Below are positions 8,240 through 14,845 of a DNA stretch of 36,787 nt, one piece after another (position 1 is the first letter of the stretch; every line of letters begins with the position of its first letter). This DNA comes from Bacteroidota bacterium (GTDB lineage Bacteria > Bacteroidota > Bacteroidia > Chitinophagales > LD1), in contig CANJVG010000022.1 of NCBI GenBank assembly GCA_947478005.1, forward strand, positions 1 through 36,787, read 5' to 3'. Below the pieces are notes generated by a model that was not told the DNA's origin, ran no database searches, and saw only the letters and a list, made by a program, of their open reading frames with translations. Both the position numbers and the translations under genes were made by a program.

Positions 8240-9616
8240 TCAATTCCTGAGGCAACGAACAGAAAGCCCCGTTGTCTTATCGGTATTATATACGGATGTA
8301 CCGGCACTATTGTAATTCAGCTGTCGGTACCATGTATTGTAAATGTCATACCCGGTAGAACTCCACCAGAATCCGACAGCGCCAAGGCTACTGAACATAC
8401 CATTGCCGGTACGTAGACCTCCCGGAGCGCCAGAAAAGCCACTTTCATTAGTAGCTGCGGTATTGGGTGTGACCCAAAGCGTTATAGTTTTCATTTTTCC
8501 GCCTGCTACCGTATCGCCTCCTAAATAATCCGATAGTTGTTGAAAGGCAGTATCACTTGGTACATGCCATCCCGTAGGACATACATTGCGCGGGTCGGCT
8601 ACCGCATACCAGTTATAGAGTTTACCGTATGTTGTGTTAATGGCGGCATTGGTATTGTAATAACACCAGGCGGGGGTAGAATCGTTGTTGTTGAGAATAT
8701 TACTCCAGATAGTGTTGTCTTCTATTTCGCCTATGATATCGCCATTGCTATATCTAGTGGTTTTAAGGTTGCCGACCATCCATTCCTGCCCGTTACCTAA
8801 TATAACAGAGGTGTATTGGTTACCGTCCATATCGTTTACCCCGGCTCCCGGGTTGCTTACTACGCTGCCGCTACCTCCTTTGGTAGTAAAGCCAAGCTGG
8901 TTGCCATAAGCTGTGCCAGCGCTGTTGGTGGCATAAGCCCGCACATAATAAGTGGTGCCGACCGCTAAGCCCGTTAAATTGCTGGTGTAGTTGCCCGTGC
9001 CGCTGCCATCGGTGGTTTTGCTGTTCGCTATAGTGGGGTAAGGCGTGGTGCTATAGCATACTCCACGTTGGGTTACGGGGCTGCCGCCAGTATTCGAAAC
9101 ATGCCCCCCGCTGGTGGCTGAAGTGCTGTCTATGTTTCCTACAGTAAGAGTAGTTAGCGTGGCAAGGGTGTTGGCTATGGTAGTAAAACTCAGCTCATTG
9201 CCATACGCTGTGCCAGCGCTATTGGTTGAGTAAGCCCGCACATAATAGGTGGTGGTGGCCGCTAAGCCCGTTAAGTTGCTGGTGTAGTTGCCGGTGCCGC
9301 TGCCATCGGTGGTTCTATTGTTGGCTATGGTGGGGGCAGTTGTAGTGCTATAGCATACCCCGCGCTGGGTTACAGGGCTGCCGCCATCGCTGGTTATGTT
9401 GCCCCCGCTGGTGGCTGTGGCGCTGGTTATACTGCCAACTGACAAGGTTGTTAATGTAGCAAGGGTGCCGGTATTGGGAATAGTATAGGTAATAGTATCG
9501 ATATTGCCGATTGGTATTTGCAGCACCGATCCGTTGCTTTGGTAAATGTTCATGGTGGTTTGGGTGTAGGCCGCTAAGCCTATCAGTATCAATATAAGGG
9601 TGGAAATCTTTTTCAT
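8240..9616 (-). CDS. Secreted Fn3-like repeat protein with C-terminal FISUMP domain
   Basis: A 458-residue exported protein. It has a signal peptide (MKKISTLILILIGLAAYTQ), a short N-terminal module containing IYQSNGSVLQIPIGNIDTIT, two Fn3-like repeats of exactly 99 residues (about 51-149 and 150-248, each with GGSPVTQRGVCYSTT and TYYVRAYSTNSAGTAYGN-type strands), and a C-terminal FISUMP domain from about residue 262 (DMDGNQYTSVILGNGQEWM, LYNWYAVADPRNVCPTGWHV, ending GLSVRCLRN). FISUMP domains are common on Bacteroidota surface proteins; their ligand is unknown. No T9SS sorting tail is seen. The two repeats are also very similar at the DNA level. It lies 40 bp after the T9SS-tail gene, probably in one operon. 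Confidence 0.87.
   Translation of the reverse strand: MKKISTLILILIGLAAYTQTTMNIYQSNGSVLQIPIGNIDTITYTIPNTGTLATLTTLSVGSITSATATSGGNITSDGGSPVTQRGVCYSTTTAPTIANNRTTDGSGTGNYTSNLTGLAATTTYYVRAYSTNSAGTAYGNELSFTTIANTLATLTTLTVGNIDSTSATSGGHVSNTGGSPVTQRGVCYSTTPYPTIANSKTTDGSGTGNYTSNLTGLAVGTTYYVRAYATNSAGTAYGNQLGFTTKGGSGSVVSNPGAGVNDMDGNQYTSVILGNGQEWMVGNLKTTRYSNGDIIGEIEDNTIWSNILNNNDSTPAWCYYNTNAAINTTYGKLYNWYAVADPRNVCPTGWHVPSDTAFQQLSDYLGGDTVAGGKMKTITLWVTPNTAATNESGFSGAPGGLRTGNGMFSSLGAVGFWWSSTGYDIYNTWYRQLNYNSAGTSVYNTDKTTGLSVRCLRN
8901..9477 (-). repeat. Two in-frame 297-bp direct repeats (Fn3 units)
   Basis: Matching anchor sequences such as TTGCCATA(A/C)GCTGTGCCAGCGCT start at 8901 and 9198, giving a 297-bp (99-codon) period. 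Long identical stretches (for example around CCGCTAAGCCCGTTAA and CCGCTGCCATCGGTGG) show a fairly recent duplication or ongoing gene conversion. The repeat is inside the coding region and keeps the frame. The outer boundaries given are approximate. Confidence 0.75.
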
Positions 9617-9655
9617 TGTTGTTGCTAATTTGTTTTTTTTAAATTCAGGTATGGA

Positions 9656-10174
9656 CTATTGTAAAATAATGGTTTTGCTAAAGCTGCCTTTGGCGGTGGT
9701 AAAGCGCAACAGATAGCTGCCTTTGGCCAGGCCTTCGGCTTGCCATTGCAGCAAATGGTTGCCGGCTATTTGTTGTTCGGTTGCCCATGTTTTTACCGAT
9801 TTGCCTTGCAGGTCGAATATGGCTATACTCACCTGCTGGGCCACCGGCAGTTGGTAGCTAATGTTTACGTTGCCCAATGCCGGGTTGGGATATATAAGCA
9901 GTTCGGCTGTGTTTGCCATCTCCTTTATGCCCACCGTGCCTGCTTCGTAGCGGTAGTTGCCTATGGTGCTTACATTCCACGATAGGGTGGTGCCATCTGT
10001 TTTTTGCAGTTTCATTACATCGCCCGTAAAGGTGATGTTGTGCACATCGGCCAGGCTGTAGGCCGCCTGTGTGCCGTCCTTAAAACTGAAGTAGATACTT
10101 TGCGCCTGTGAGCTGGTGGCCATTAGTAGGGCCGCCCAAAGCAATGGCAGGTATTTAGCTTTGCTTTTTTTCAT
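9656..10174 (-). CDS. Secreted protein with T9SS type A sorting domain
   Basis: The ORF track starts at 10237, but MKKSKAKYLPLLWAALLMATSSQAQ is a clear signal peptide, so I place the start at the ATG at 10174 (172 residues). After the signal peptide comes a short module (SIYFSFKDGTQAAYSLADVHNITF) and then a classic type IX secretion C-terminal sorting domain: LLIYPNPALGNVNISYQL, the IFDLQGKSVKTW strand, and LAKGSYLLRFTTAKGSFSKT followed by IILQ. Such proteins cross the outer membrane through T9SS and are anchored or released. The mature part is very short, little more than the sorting tail. It lies upstream of the Fn3-FISUMP gene on the same strand, and the two share a similar N-terminal module. 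Confidence 0.88.
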   Translation of the reverse strand: MKKSKAKYLPLLWAALLMATSSQAQSIYFSFKDGTQAAYSLADVHNITFTGDVMKLQKTDGTTLSWNVSTIGNYRYEAGTVGIKEMANTAELLIYPNPALGNVNISYQLPVAQQVSIAIFDLQGKSVKTWATEQQIAGNHLLQWQAEGLAKGSYLLRFTTAKGSFSKTIILQ

Positions 10175-10286
10175 GGTTATTCTTGTTTTTTCTGTATTGT
10201 GATAGAAACTATTAGACAATACAAGAGTAAATAGCATCTCCTATATTCAGATAGGCACATGTACTCATTTTATGCCTTCTATAAAC

Positions 10287-10320
10287 CAAAAAGCGCGAAG
10301 GGTGGCCTTCGCGCTTTTTG
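10287..10320. terminator. Hairpin terminator with the same core as 8154-8191
   Basis: Perfect 15-bp inverted repeat with a 4-nt loop (CAAAAAGCGCGAAGG, GTGG, complement ending CGCTTTTTG). On the minus strand it lies downstream of the Fn3 protein gene that ends at 10500 and upstream of the T9SS-tail gene. A run of five T residues follows the stem in both orientations. It probably isolates the two transcription units. Confidence 0.7.
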
Positions 10321-10331
10321 CCTAACAGACT

Positions 10332-10393
10332 CAAGTCGCAGACTTGCTAAATCATTTAAAAACTTCGAAGTCATCCTGCGGAAGACTGCGAAG
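10332..10393. repeat. REP-like palindrome pair
   Basis: Two small inverted repeats stand side by side in a non-coding gap: CAAGTC-GCA-GACTTG at 10332-10346, and CTTCGAAGTCATC-CTGCG-GAAGACTGCGAAG at 10363-10393 (11 of 13 positions pair). Adjacent short palindromes of this kind resemble the REP elements mobilised by RAYT (REP-associated tyrosine) transposases; no such transposase is in the window. The rest of the gap 10394-10499 shows nothing recognisable. Confidence 0.4.
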
Positions 10394-10499
10394 AACCGGG
10401 CAGTTGTAATAGGAATAAGTAATACCCTATCAAAGGATTTGCAACTTCCTGCGGCTTATTTAGTCTTTAAAGATAACCTTCCTTCGTTAGACGGATCCC

Positions 10500-11132
10500 T
10501 TAAAGCACTATAATGCTAATCACCTGACTCCAGCCATGTTCGCCTTCTTTGGTAAAGGCTTTGTAGCGAAAATAGACCCGGGTGCTGGGTGTTAATCCTT
10601 TTATAACCGTAGTTGCTTTAATTGTGGTGGTATGCTCTTTCCAAACTGTTTTGTTAAGACTATATTCCCATTTATAAGAAGCGCGTTTATCGGCCGCCTG
10701 CGCTACCAAAATTATTTCACCTTCGGATACTCCATGCTTGGCTTCGAAAGGCAGTTTGGTACGGGCAGGTTGTTTCCTGATACTAAAGCCTGCACTTCGG
10801 ATAATAATAGCTGCCTTATCGGGATTTTGCGCTTCATCGGCCAATTCCTGCACATAGGCCAGCCAGGCATAAATATCTTTCACTACGATGGTGTATTTAG
10901 CATTGCGCATAGCTACCGAGCCTCGCCTGCGCGAAAGAGTTAGCTGTTGTGCCGCATCCAATTTCTTCAAACGATCTGCAACCGCAGCTACCGAAGGTTT
11001 GGGCAGGATGAAGATATCGCTGTGTTCTTCAACCAGGGAGATAATGAATCTTAATCTGGTAATAAGAGAAGGGACGCTTCTATAGTTTCTGAAATGAAAC
11101 ACGGCAATAGGGCGGACTCTGTAGTTAGGCAT
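10500..11132 (-). CDS. Fibronectin type III domain protein without signal peptide
   Basis: A 210-residue protein of a type common in Bacteroidota. The N-terminal part (about 1-120) is mainly helical, with FILPKPSVAAVADRLKKLD, then IYAWLAYVQELADEAQNPDKAA and the boundary motif SAGFSIRKQP. The C-terminal part (about 130-210) looks like one Fn3 beta-sandwich, with YKWEYSLNKTVWKEHTTT, GLTPSTRVYFRYKAF and HGWSQVISI. There is no signal peptide or sorting tail, so it is probably cytoplasmic or exported by an unrecognised route. Function is unknown. It starts 65 bp from the 21-bp repeat array at 11197 and is followed by a hairpin terminator, a layout repeated for the gene at 21893-23131. Confidence 0.72.
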   Translation of the reverse strand: MPNYRVRPIAVFHFRNYRSVPSLITRLRFIISLVEEHSDIFILPKPSVAAVADRLKKLDAAQQLTLSRRRGSVAMRNAKYTIVVKDIYAWLAYVQELADEAQNPDKAAIIIRSAGFSIRKQPARTKLPFEAKHGVSEGEIILVAQAADKRASYKWEYSLNKTVWKEHTTTIKATTVIKGLTPSTRVYFRYKAFTKEGEHGWSQVISIIVL

Positions 11133-11196
11133 TGGCTGATGTATTTATGGTGAATAAATTTTCCCGTTGCTCCTCCATTTCTACTCGATGGCTGCT

Positions 11197-11595
11197 GCCG
11201 CTTCTACTGCGGCAGTTGCCATTTCGGCTTTGTCGCTAAGCTAAGCTGCTACGGCATTTACCATAGTAGCGTTGGCCTTTACCTCATCCATTTGGGCTCC
11301 TGCCATTTCTACTTTGAAAGTTGCCACAGCCGCTCCGGCTTCTTCCATAACCGCTTTGCTTCTTGCCACCTCCGCTATGGTTTTTACCACTTCCTCTTTT
11401 GCTCTGTCCTCTACTGTTATGGCTATTGCCATAATAGTTATGATAGTTGCCACAGCGGCATTGCGGTTTGCTATCTGCACCAACCAGTCTCACTCCTGCA
11501 CCGTTCCACATGGCTAAATTACAGAACAGTCCTGAATCTGCAAAATGCGATTTGAACCCGGCTAAATGAGAGTTGGTACCGGACATTGTACGGAT
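11197..11595. repeat. Degenerate 21-bp tandem array (array at 11.2 kb)
   Basis: Thirteen consecutive units of exactly 21 bp fill 11197-11469, without indels. The plus-strand pattern is GCCATAACCGCT followed by TTGGCTGTT, most conserved at the leading (G/A)CCA and at CGCT. A weaker in-phase continuation (about six more units with CTGCA or CGGCT at the same offset) reaches about 11595. Because the period is a multiple of three, several frames on both strands are open and read as heptapeptide repeats (for example GNYHNYYGNSHNSRG on minus, SCHFYFESCHSRSG on plus); these ORFs need not be genes. The array lies between the Fn3 gene start (11132) and a decayed T9SS tail (11625). Confidence 0.75.
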
Positions 11596-11624
11596 GCAAG
11601 ATGCCAAGAGGAAGATGGCAGAGG

Positions 11625-11790
11625 CTAAAGTTTAATCCACCGCTGCTTAATGCTAAATCCCTTTGCGCGAATGTCAGCTACATACACACCCGGGCTGAAT
11701 CCACTGATGTCAATGGCAGATGCACCCGGTTGTTTATATTCTTACATCTTCGTCCACCTGCGCTTCACGCTGAAATCTCTTGTTCTAATT
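11625..11790 (-). pseudogene. Decayed T9SS sorting-domain tails (two remnants)
   Basis: Reading the minus strand into the stop at 11625-11627 gives a start-less stretch with ASAIDISGFSPGVYVADIRA and then KGFSIKQRWIKL. This has the layout of the last strands of a T9SS type A sorting domain (idiS-x-G-x-Y, ending in a basic K-L). It is preceded in the same frame, 117 bp upstream, by a stop at 11742-11744 that ends a similar but shorter tail, IRTRDFSVKRRWTKM, itself interrupted by a further stop. The two tails look like diverged duplicates. No start codon, signal peptide or intact body is present, so this is a gene remnant. The assignment rests on pattern only. Confidence 0.45.
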
Positions 11791-11863
11791 CATTGGGAAA
11801 TTCCAACACCCACTAAACAACACCGCCCGTTTCGTGTTTTTATGTTTTAATTGCCTTCACTAA

Positions 11864-13579
11864 ATGAGTCAAATAAACATTCGGTCTTCTTACGATATAG
11901 TAATTATAGGTGCCGGCATGGGTGGTTTGACGGCTGCGGCTACCCTGAGCAAGGCGGGTTATTCGGTGGTGGTGCTCGATGCCGCCAATCAGGCAGGTGG
12001 CTATCTGGCGGGCTTCCATCGCAACAGATTTCGGTTCGATACCGCCATTCACTGGCTCAATCAATGTAACCCCGGTGGCATCATCCACACTATCTTCGAA
12101 ACACTTGGCACCGATTATCCGAAAGTAACGTTACAAAAACGTATTAAGCGTTACATGGGTGACGCGCATGATTATTTACTCACCAATAAACCCGATGGAT
12201 TAAAACATCAATTGCAGGCTGAGTTTCCACACGAAAAAAAAGGTATCGAACGTTTTTTTACAGATGCCAAAGAACTAGGTCTGCAGATGAACACATGGGG
12301 CAATAACGTACGCACTGCAGAAACATTCCGGCTCGCAGAAAAGCCGGCTTTCTTTCTCAAAACATTCCGGTTCATTTTGCCTTTTATCAAGCACATTCGA
12401 TTTACGGGTGAGGAAGGTTTAACAAAAGGGCTGAACCGCTATTTCAAGGATAAAAGACTACATCAGATTTTCAGCACCGAGCCCGATTTGCTTTCATGCT
12501 TAGTGCCTTTTGGCTGGGCTTATTTTGGCGATTTTCAGAACCCACCCGCAGGCGGAGGGCAGGCTTTCCCTGAATGGTTGGCGCATGTTCTTAAATCTTT
12601 CGGCAACGATATTTTTTTTCACACCAAGGTAACTAAGATTCTATTGAAAAACGATACAGCCAGCGGTGTAGAATTAAATCATCGCGGCACTATCTATCAG
12701 GTAAACAGCCGCTATGTAATAGCCGCCTGCGATGTAGAAACCTTATATGAAAAACTGCTGCCGGCTGATGCAGTGCCACAACCTTTAAAAGATCGACTGC
12801 GCGATGCCAAGTTATACGGTTCCTCTCTAACCATTTCAGTCGCTCTCGATTGTTCGCCTGAGTCGTTAGGCTTCGGTGAGGAAGCGGTACATCTTTCAAA
12901 GCAAAGTATCAGCCACACCGAGCAAACTTCGGCCAATGCGGAAACCACAGAACTGATTGTTCTGGCTCCTTCCTTGCGCGACAAAACGATGGCTCCTGAT
13001 GGGCAGGGCACCATTACCATATTTATGCCTGCTGAAATGGAACAGCACGATTATTGGAAAACTACCCGCGATGCTGAAGGCAATTTTATTCGCGGTGATG
13101 CTTACAACCAATTTAAAACCGAACTGGCAGAGATACTGATACGCAGAGTTGAAGAAAAAATTGCTCCGGGTCTGCGCTCGCATATTCTGTTTTATGAAGT
13201 CGCAACTCCTTTCACTCATCAGCGATATACGGGTAATCGTAATGGAACAATGATGGGTGCCCGCCCCGGCAAAGAAAATATGAAGGCCAAGGTGGCCCAT
13301 TATCATACTCCGATAAAGAAATTGTTTTTAGGTAGCCATTGGGCCGAGTTGGGCGGTGGTGTGCCCATTGCTGTTAAGGCCGGTTTCAATGCCGCGCTGT
13401 TGGTGTTGAAGGAGGAGAAACCCAATCAACTCGAGCGGTATGCGCAATACATCAATCAAAAAATAACGGCTGATGAACTGCGCAACGACCCTGCCTTTAG
13501 ACCTTATGCCAATAATTGGTCAAGGAAACCAACCCCTGCCGAAATGCTTGCAGCACGTAGAGGGACAGTTGAAGAGTAA
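11864..13579 (+). CDS. FAD-dependent oxidoreductase, phytoene desaturase/retinol saturase-like
   Basis: A 571-residue flavoprotein of the CrtI/carotenoid isomerase/retinol saturase superfamily. The N-terminal Rossmann motif is IVIIGAGMGGLTAAATLSKAGYSVVVLDA, followed by NQAGGYLAGFHRNRFRFDTAIHWL, where the GG-x-x-x-G-F region typically contacts FAD. The C-terminal FAD-associated stretch is LFLGSHWAELGGGVPIAVKAGFNAA. Likely substrates are polyenes, carotenoids or related lipids, with desaturation, saturation or isomerisation; the sequence does not decide. No crtB, crtY or other carotenoid gene is next to it. It is convergent with the SRPBCC/SDR pair. The ATG at 11864 gives a short tail before the Rossmann strand and is well placed. 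Confidence 0.85.
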   Translation: MSQINIRSSYDIVIIGAGMGGLTAAATLSKAGYSVVVLDAANQAGGYLAGFHRNRFRFDTAIHWLNQCNPGGIIHTIFETLGTDYPKVTLQKRIKRYMGDAHDYLLTNKPDGLKHQLQAEFPHEKKGIERFFTDAKELGLQMNTWGNNVRTAETFRLAEKPAFFLKTFRFILPFIKHIRFTGEEGLTKGLNRYFKDKRLHQIFSTEPDLLSCLVPFGWAYFGDFQNPPAGGGQAFPEWLAHVLKSFGNDIFFHTKVTKILLKNDTASGVELNHRGTIYQVNSRYVIAACDVETLYEKLLPADAVPQPLKDRLRDAKLYGSSLTISVALDCSPESLGFGEEAVHLSKQSISHTEQTSANAETTELIVLAPSLRDKTMAPDGQGTITIFMPAEMEQHDYWKTTRDAEGNFIRGDAYNQFKTELAEILIRRVEEKIAPGLRSHILFYEVATPFTHQRYTGNRNGTMMGARPGKENMKAKVAHYHTPIKKLFLGSHWAELGGGVPIAVKAGFNAALLVLKEEKPNQLERYAQYINQKITADELRNDPAFRPYANNWSRKPTPAEMLAARRGTVEE

Positions 13580-13594
13580 ACAACTAGTCAGCAA

Positions 13595-14068
13595 CTAGCC
13601 GTTCGTATATTTTCCAAATCTTTTTTCAACCGCTAGATTGCGGTAATCAAAAATCTCTTTCAGCTGTCGTTTAATTATAAGTGTATTCGCTATCGCACCG
13701 ATAAACCCGAAAGGCGGTTGGTAGGTGACAATATCGCTCATAAGTACACCACCTTCAATAGCTGCAATTTTGTGTTGGTGATGCCATAAGGAATAAGGGC
13801 CGATGCGTTGCTCATCTACAAAGTATTCCTTCTCCCTAACGTGTGTTATCTCCGTCATCCAGTCCAGCTTGATTCCAAACAAAGGGCTTACCTTGTAGGT
13901 AATAATCATGCCCGGATACATTTTTGCATCATTGCCTTTGCTCGTAACCGTAAAACCCATGTGCTTGGGTGTAATGTCTTTAAGGTTGGCCGGAGAAGAG
14001 ATAAAATCCCACACTTCGTTTATCCCGGCAGGTATTTTTTGCGTTTGTTCTAATTGATAAAAAGCCAT
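13595..14068 (-). CDS. SRPBCC-family ligand-binding protein
   Basis: A 157-residue single-domain SRPBCC protein with FYQLEQTQKIPAGINEVWDF, then SSPANLKDITPKHMGF, the DWMTEITHVREKEYFVDEQ strands and HHQHKIAAIEGGVLMSDIVTY. This subfamily is sometimes labelled 'cell division inhibitor' in databases, a name with little support. In Bacteroidota it commonly sits beside an SDR protein and a cryptochrome/photolyase; here the SDR gene follows the pattern (8 bp upstream on the same strand), but no photolyase is in the window. The fold implies binding of a hydrophobic ligand; the ligand is unknown. Confidence 0.85.
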   Translation of the reverse strand: MAFYQLEQTQKIPAGINEVWDFISSPANLKDITPKHMGFTVTSKGNDAKMYPGMIITYKVSPLFGIKLDWMTEITHVREKEYFVDEQRIGPYSLWHHQHKIAAIEGGVLMSDIVTYQPPFGFIGAIANTLIIKRQLKEIFDYRNLAVEKRFGKYTNG

Positions 14069-14076
14069 TTGCTAAA

Positions 14077-14775
14077 TTATATTTTGAGTGAAGAAATGCC
14101 ACCATCCACATGTAATACTTGTCCCGTAATCCATCCTGCTTTTTCAGACAATAAGAATTCAGCCATGTTGGCAATATCATGGGTATTACCGATTCTCTTT
14201 AGCGGATGTTTTTGTGCGTTAGCTTCGCGCTTGGTTTCGGTGTTCAACAGTGATGCAGCCAGCGGAGTATCGGTTAAGGAGGGTGCTATGCAGTTCACCC
14301 GAATCTTAGGGGAAAACTCAGCAGCCAGAGCTCTGGTTAAACCTTCGATGGCTCCCTTTGATGCAGCAACCTGTGCGTGAAACGGCAGCCCAGTTTGAAC
14401 GGCTACGGTAGAGAATAATACGATGGATGAATTGTCCGAATTTTTCGATTTAGATAACACTGCCTGAATCACTTTTATCGCGCCCGCTACCTGCAGGTTA
14501 AAGTCATCTGTAAAACTACCTGGCTTTATGCGTTCAAATGGTTTAAGGTTAATACTCCCCGGGCAATAGACTATACCAGCTAAAGTGCCGGGTAGAAAGT
14601 CAAGCGAAATGATTTCGTCCAACACATTCAAATAGACATAGTGGATTGCCTCATTTTCCGAATCAGGCAGGTTCTTGTAATAAGTCCCATAAACCTGATG
14701 TCCTGCTTCGGCAAGTTGTAAAGCCAAGCGTTGACCAATTCCGGATGAAGCTCCAACGATTAAGTAATTAGACAT
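14077..14775 (-). CDS. SDR-family protein with Val in place of the catalytic Tyr
   Basis: A 232-residue short-chain dehydrogenase/reductase fold protein. The cofactor motif is VGASSGIGQRLALQLAEAG at about 6-24, the central strand is GIVYCPGSINLKPF, the catalytic serine region is IVLFSTVAVQTGLPFH, and the C-terminal IRVNCIAPSLTDTPLA is classical. In the usual YxxxK site the sequence reads QVAASKGAIEGLTRALA: the Lys is present, but the Tyr position is Val (codon GTT, read directly). It may therefore lack classical dehydrogenase activity or use another residue. It is coupled to the SRPBCC gene with an 8-bp gap. Confidence 0.85.
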   Translation of the reverse strand: MSNYLIVGASSGIGQRLALQLAEAGHQVYGTYYKNLPDSENEAIHYVYLNVLDEIISLDFLPGTLAGIVYCPGSINLKPFERIKPGSFTDDFNLQVAGAIKVIQAVLSKSKNSDNSSIVLFSTVAVQTGLPFHAQVAASKGAIEGLTRALAAEFSPKIRVNCIAPSLTDTPLAASLLNTETKREANAQKHPLKRIGNTHDIANMAEFLLSEKAGWITGQVLHVDGGISSLKI

Positions 14776-14845
14776 AGAGAAAATATTTTCCTGCCTATAA
14801 CAAGAAAGAACAGGTGTTTGTTCTGGGTGGAGGGAATGGCTGATT

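Noticed and set aside
11241-11607. Overlapping 80-107 residue ORFs on both strands at 11.2-11.6 kb as genes
   Set aside because: At least four frames are open over the same repeat, so openness is not evidence for coding. Ala-rich and Gly/Ser-rich translations reflect the repeat unit.
11851-12069. 72-residue plus-strand ORF at the start of the FAD oxidoreductase
   Set aside because: Out-of-frame reading of the Rossmann region; the FAD-binding motif is in the 11864 frame.
13595-14068. Cell division inhibitor (SulA-like) label for the SRPBCC protein
   Set aside because: The sequence shows only an SRPBCC ligand-binding fold; nothing seen supports action on cell division.
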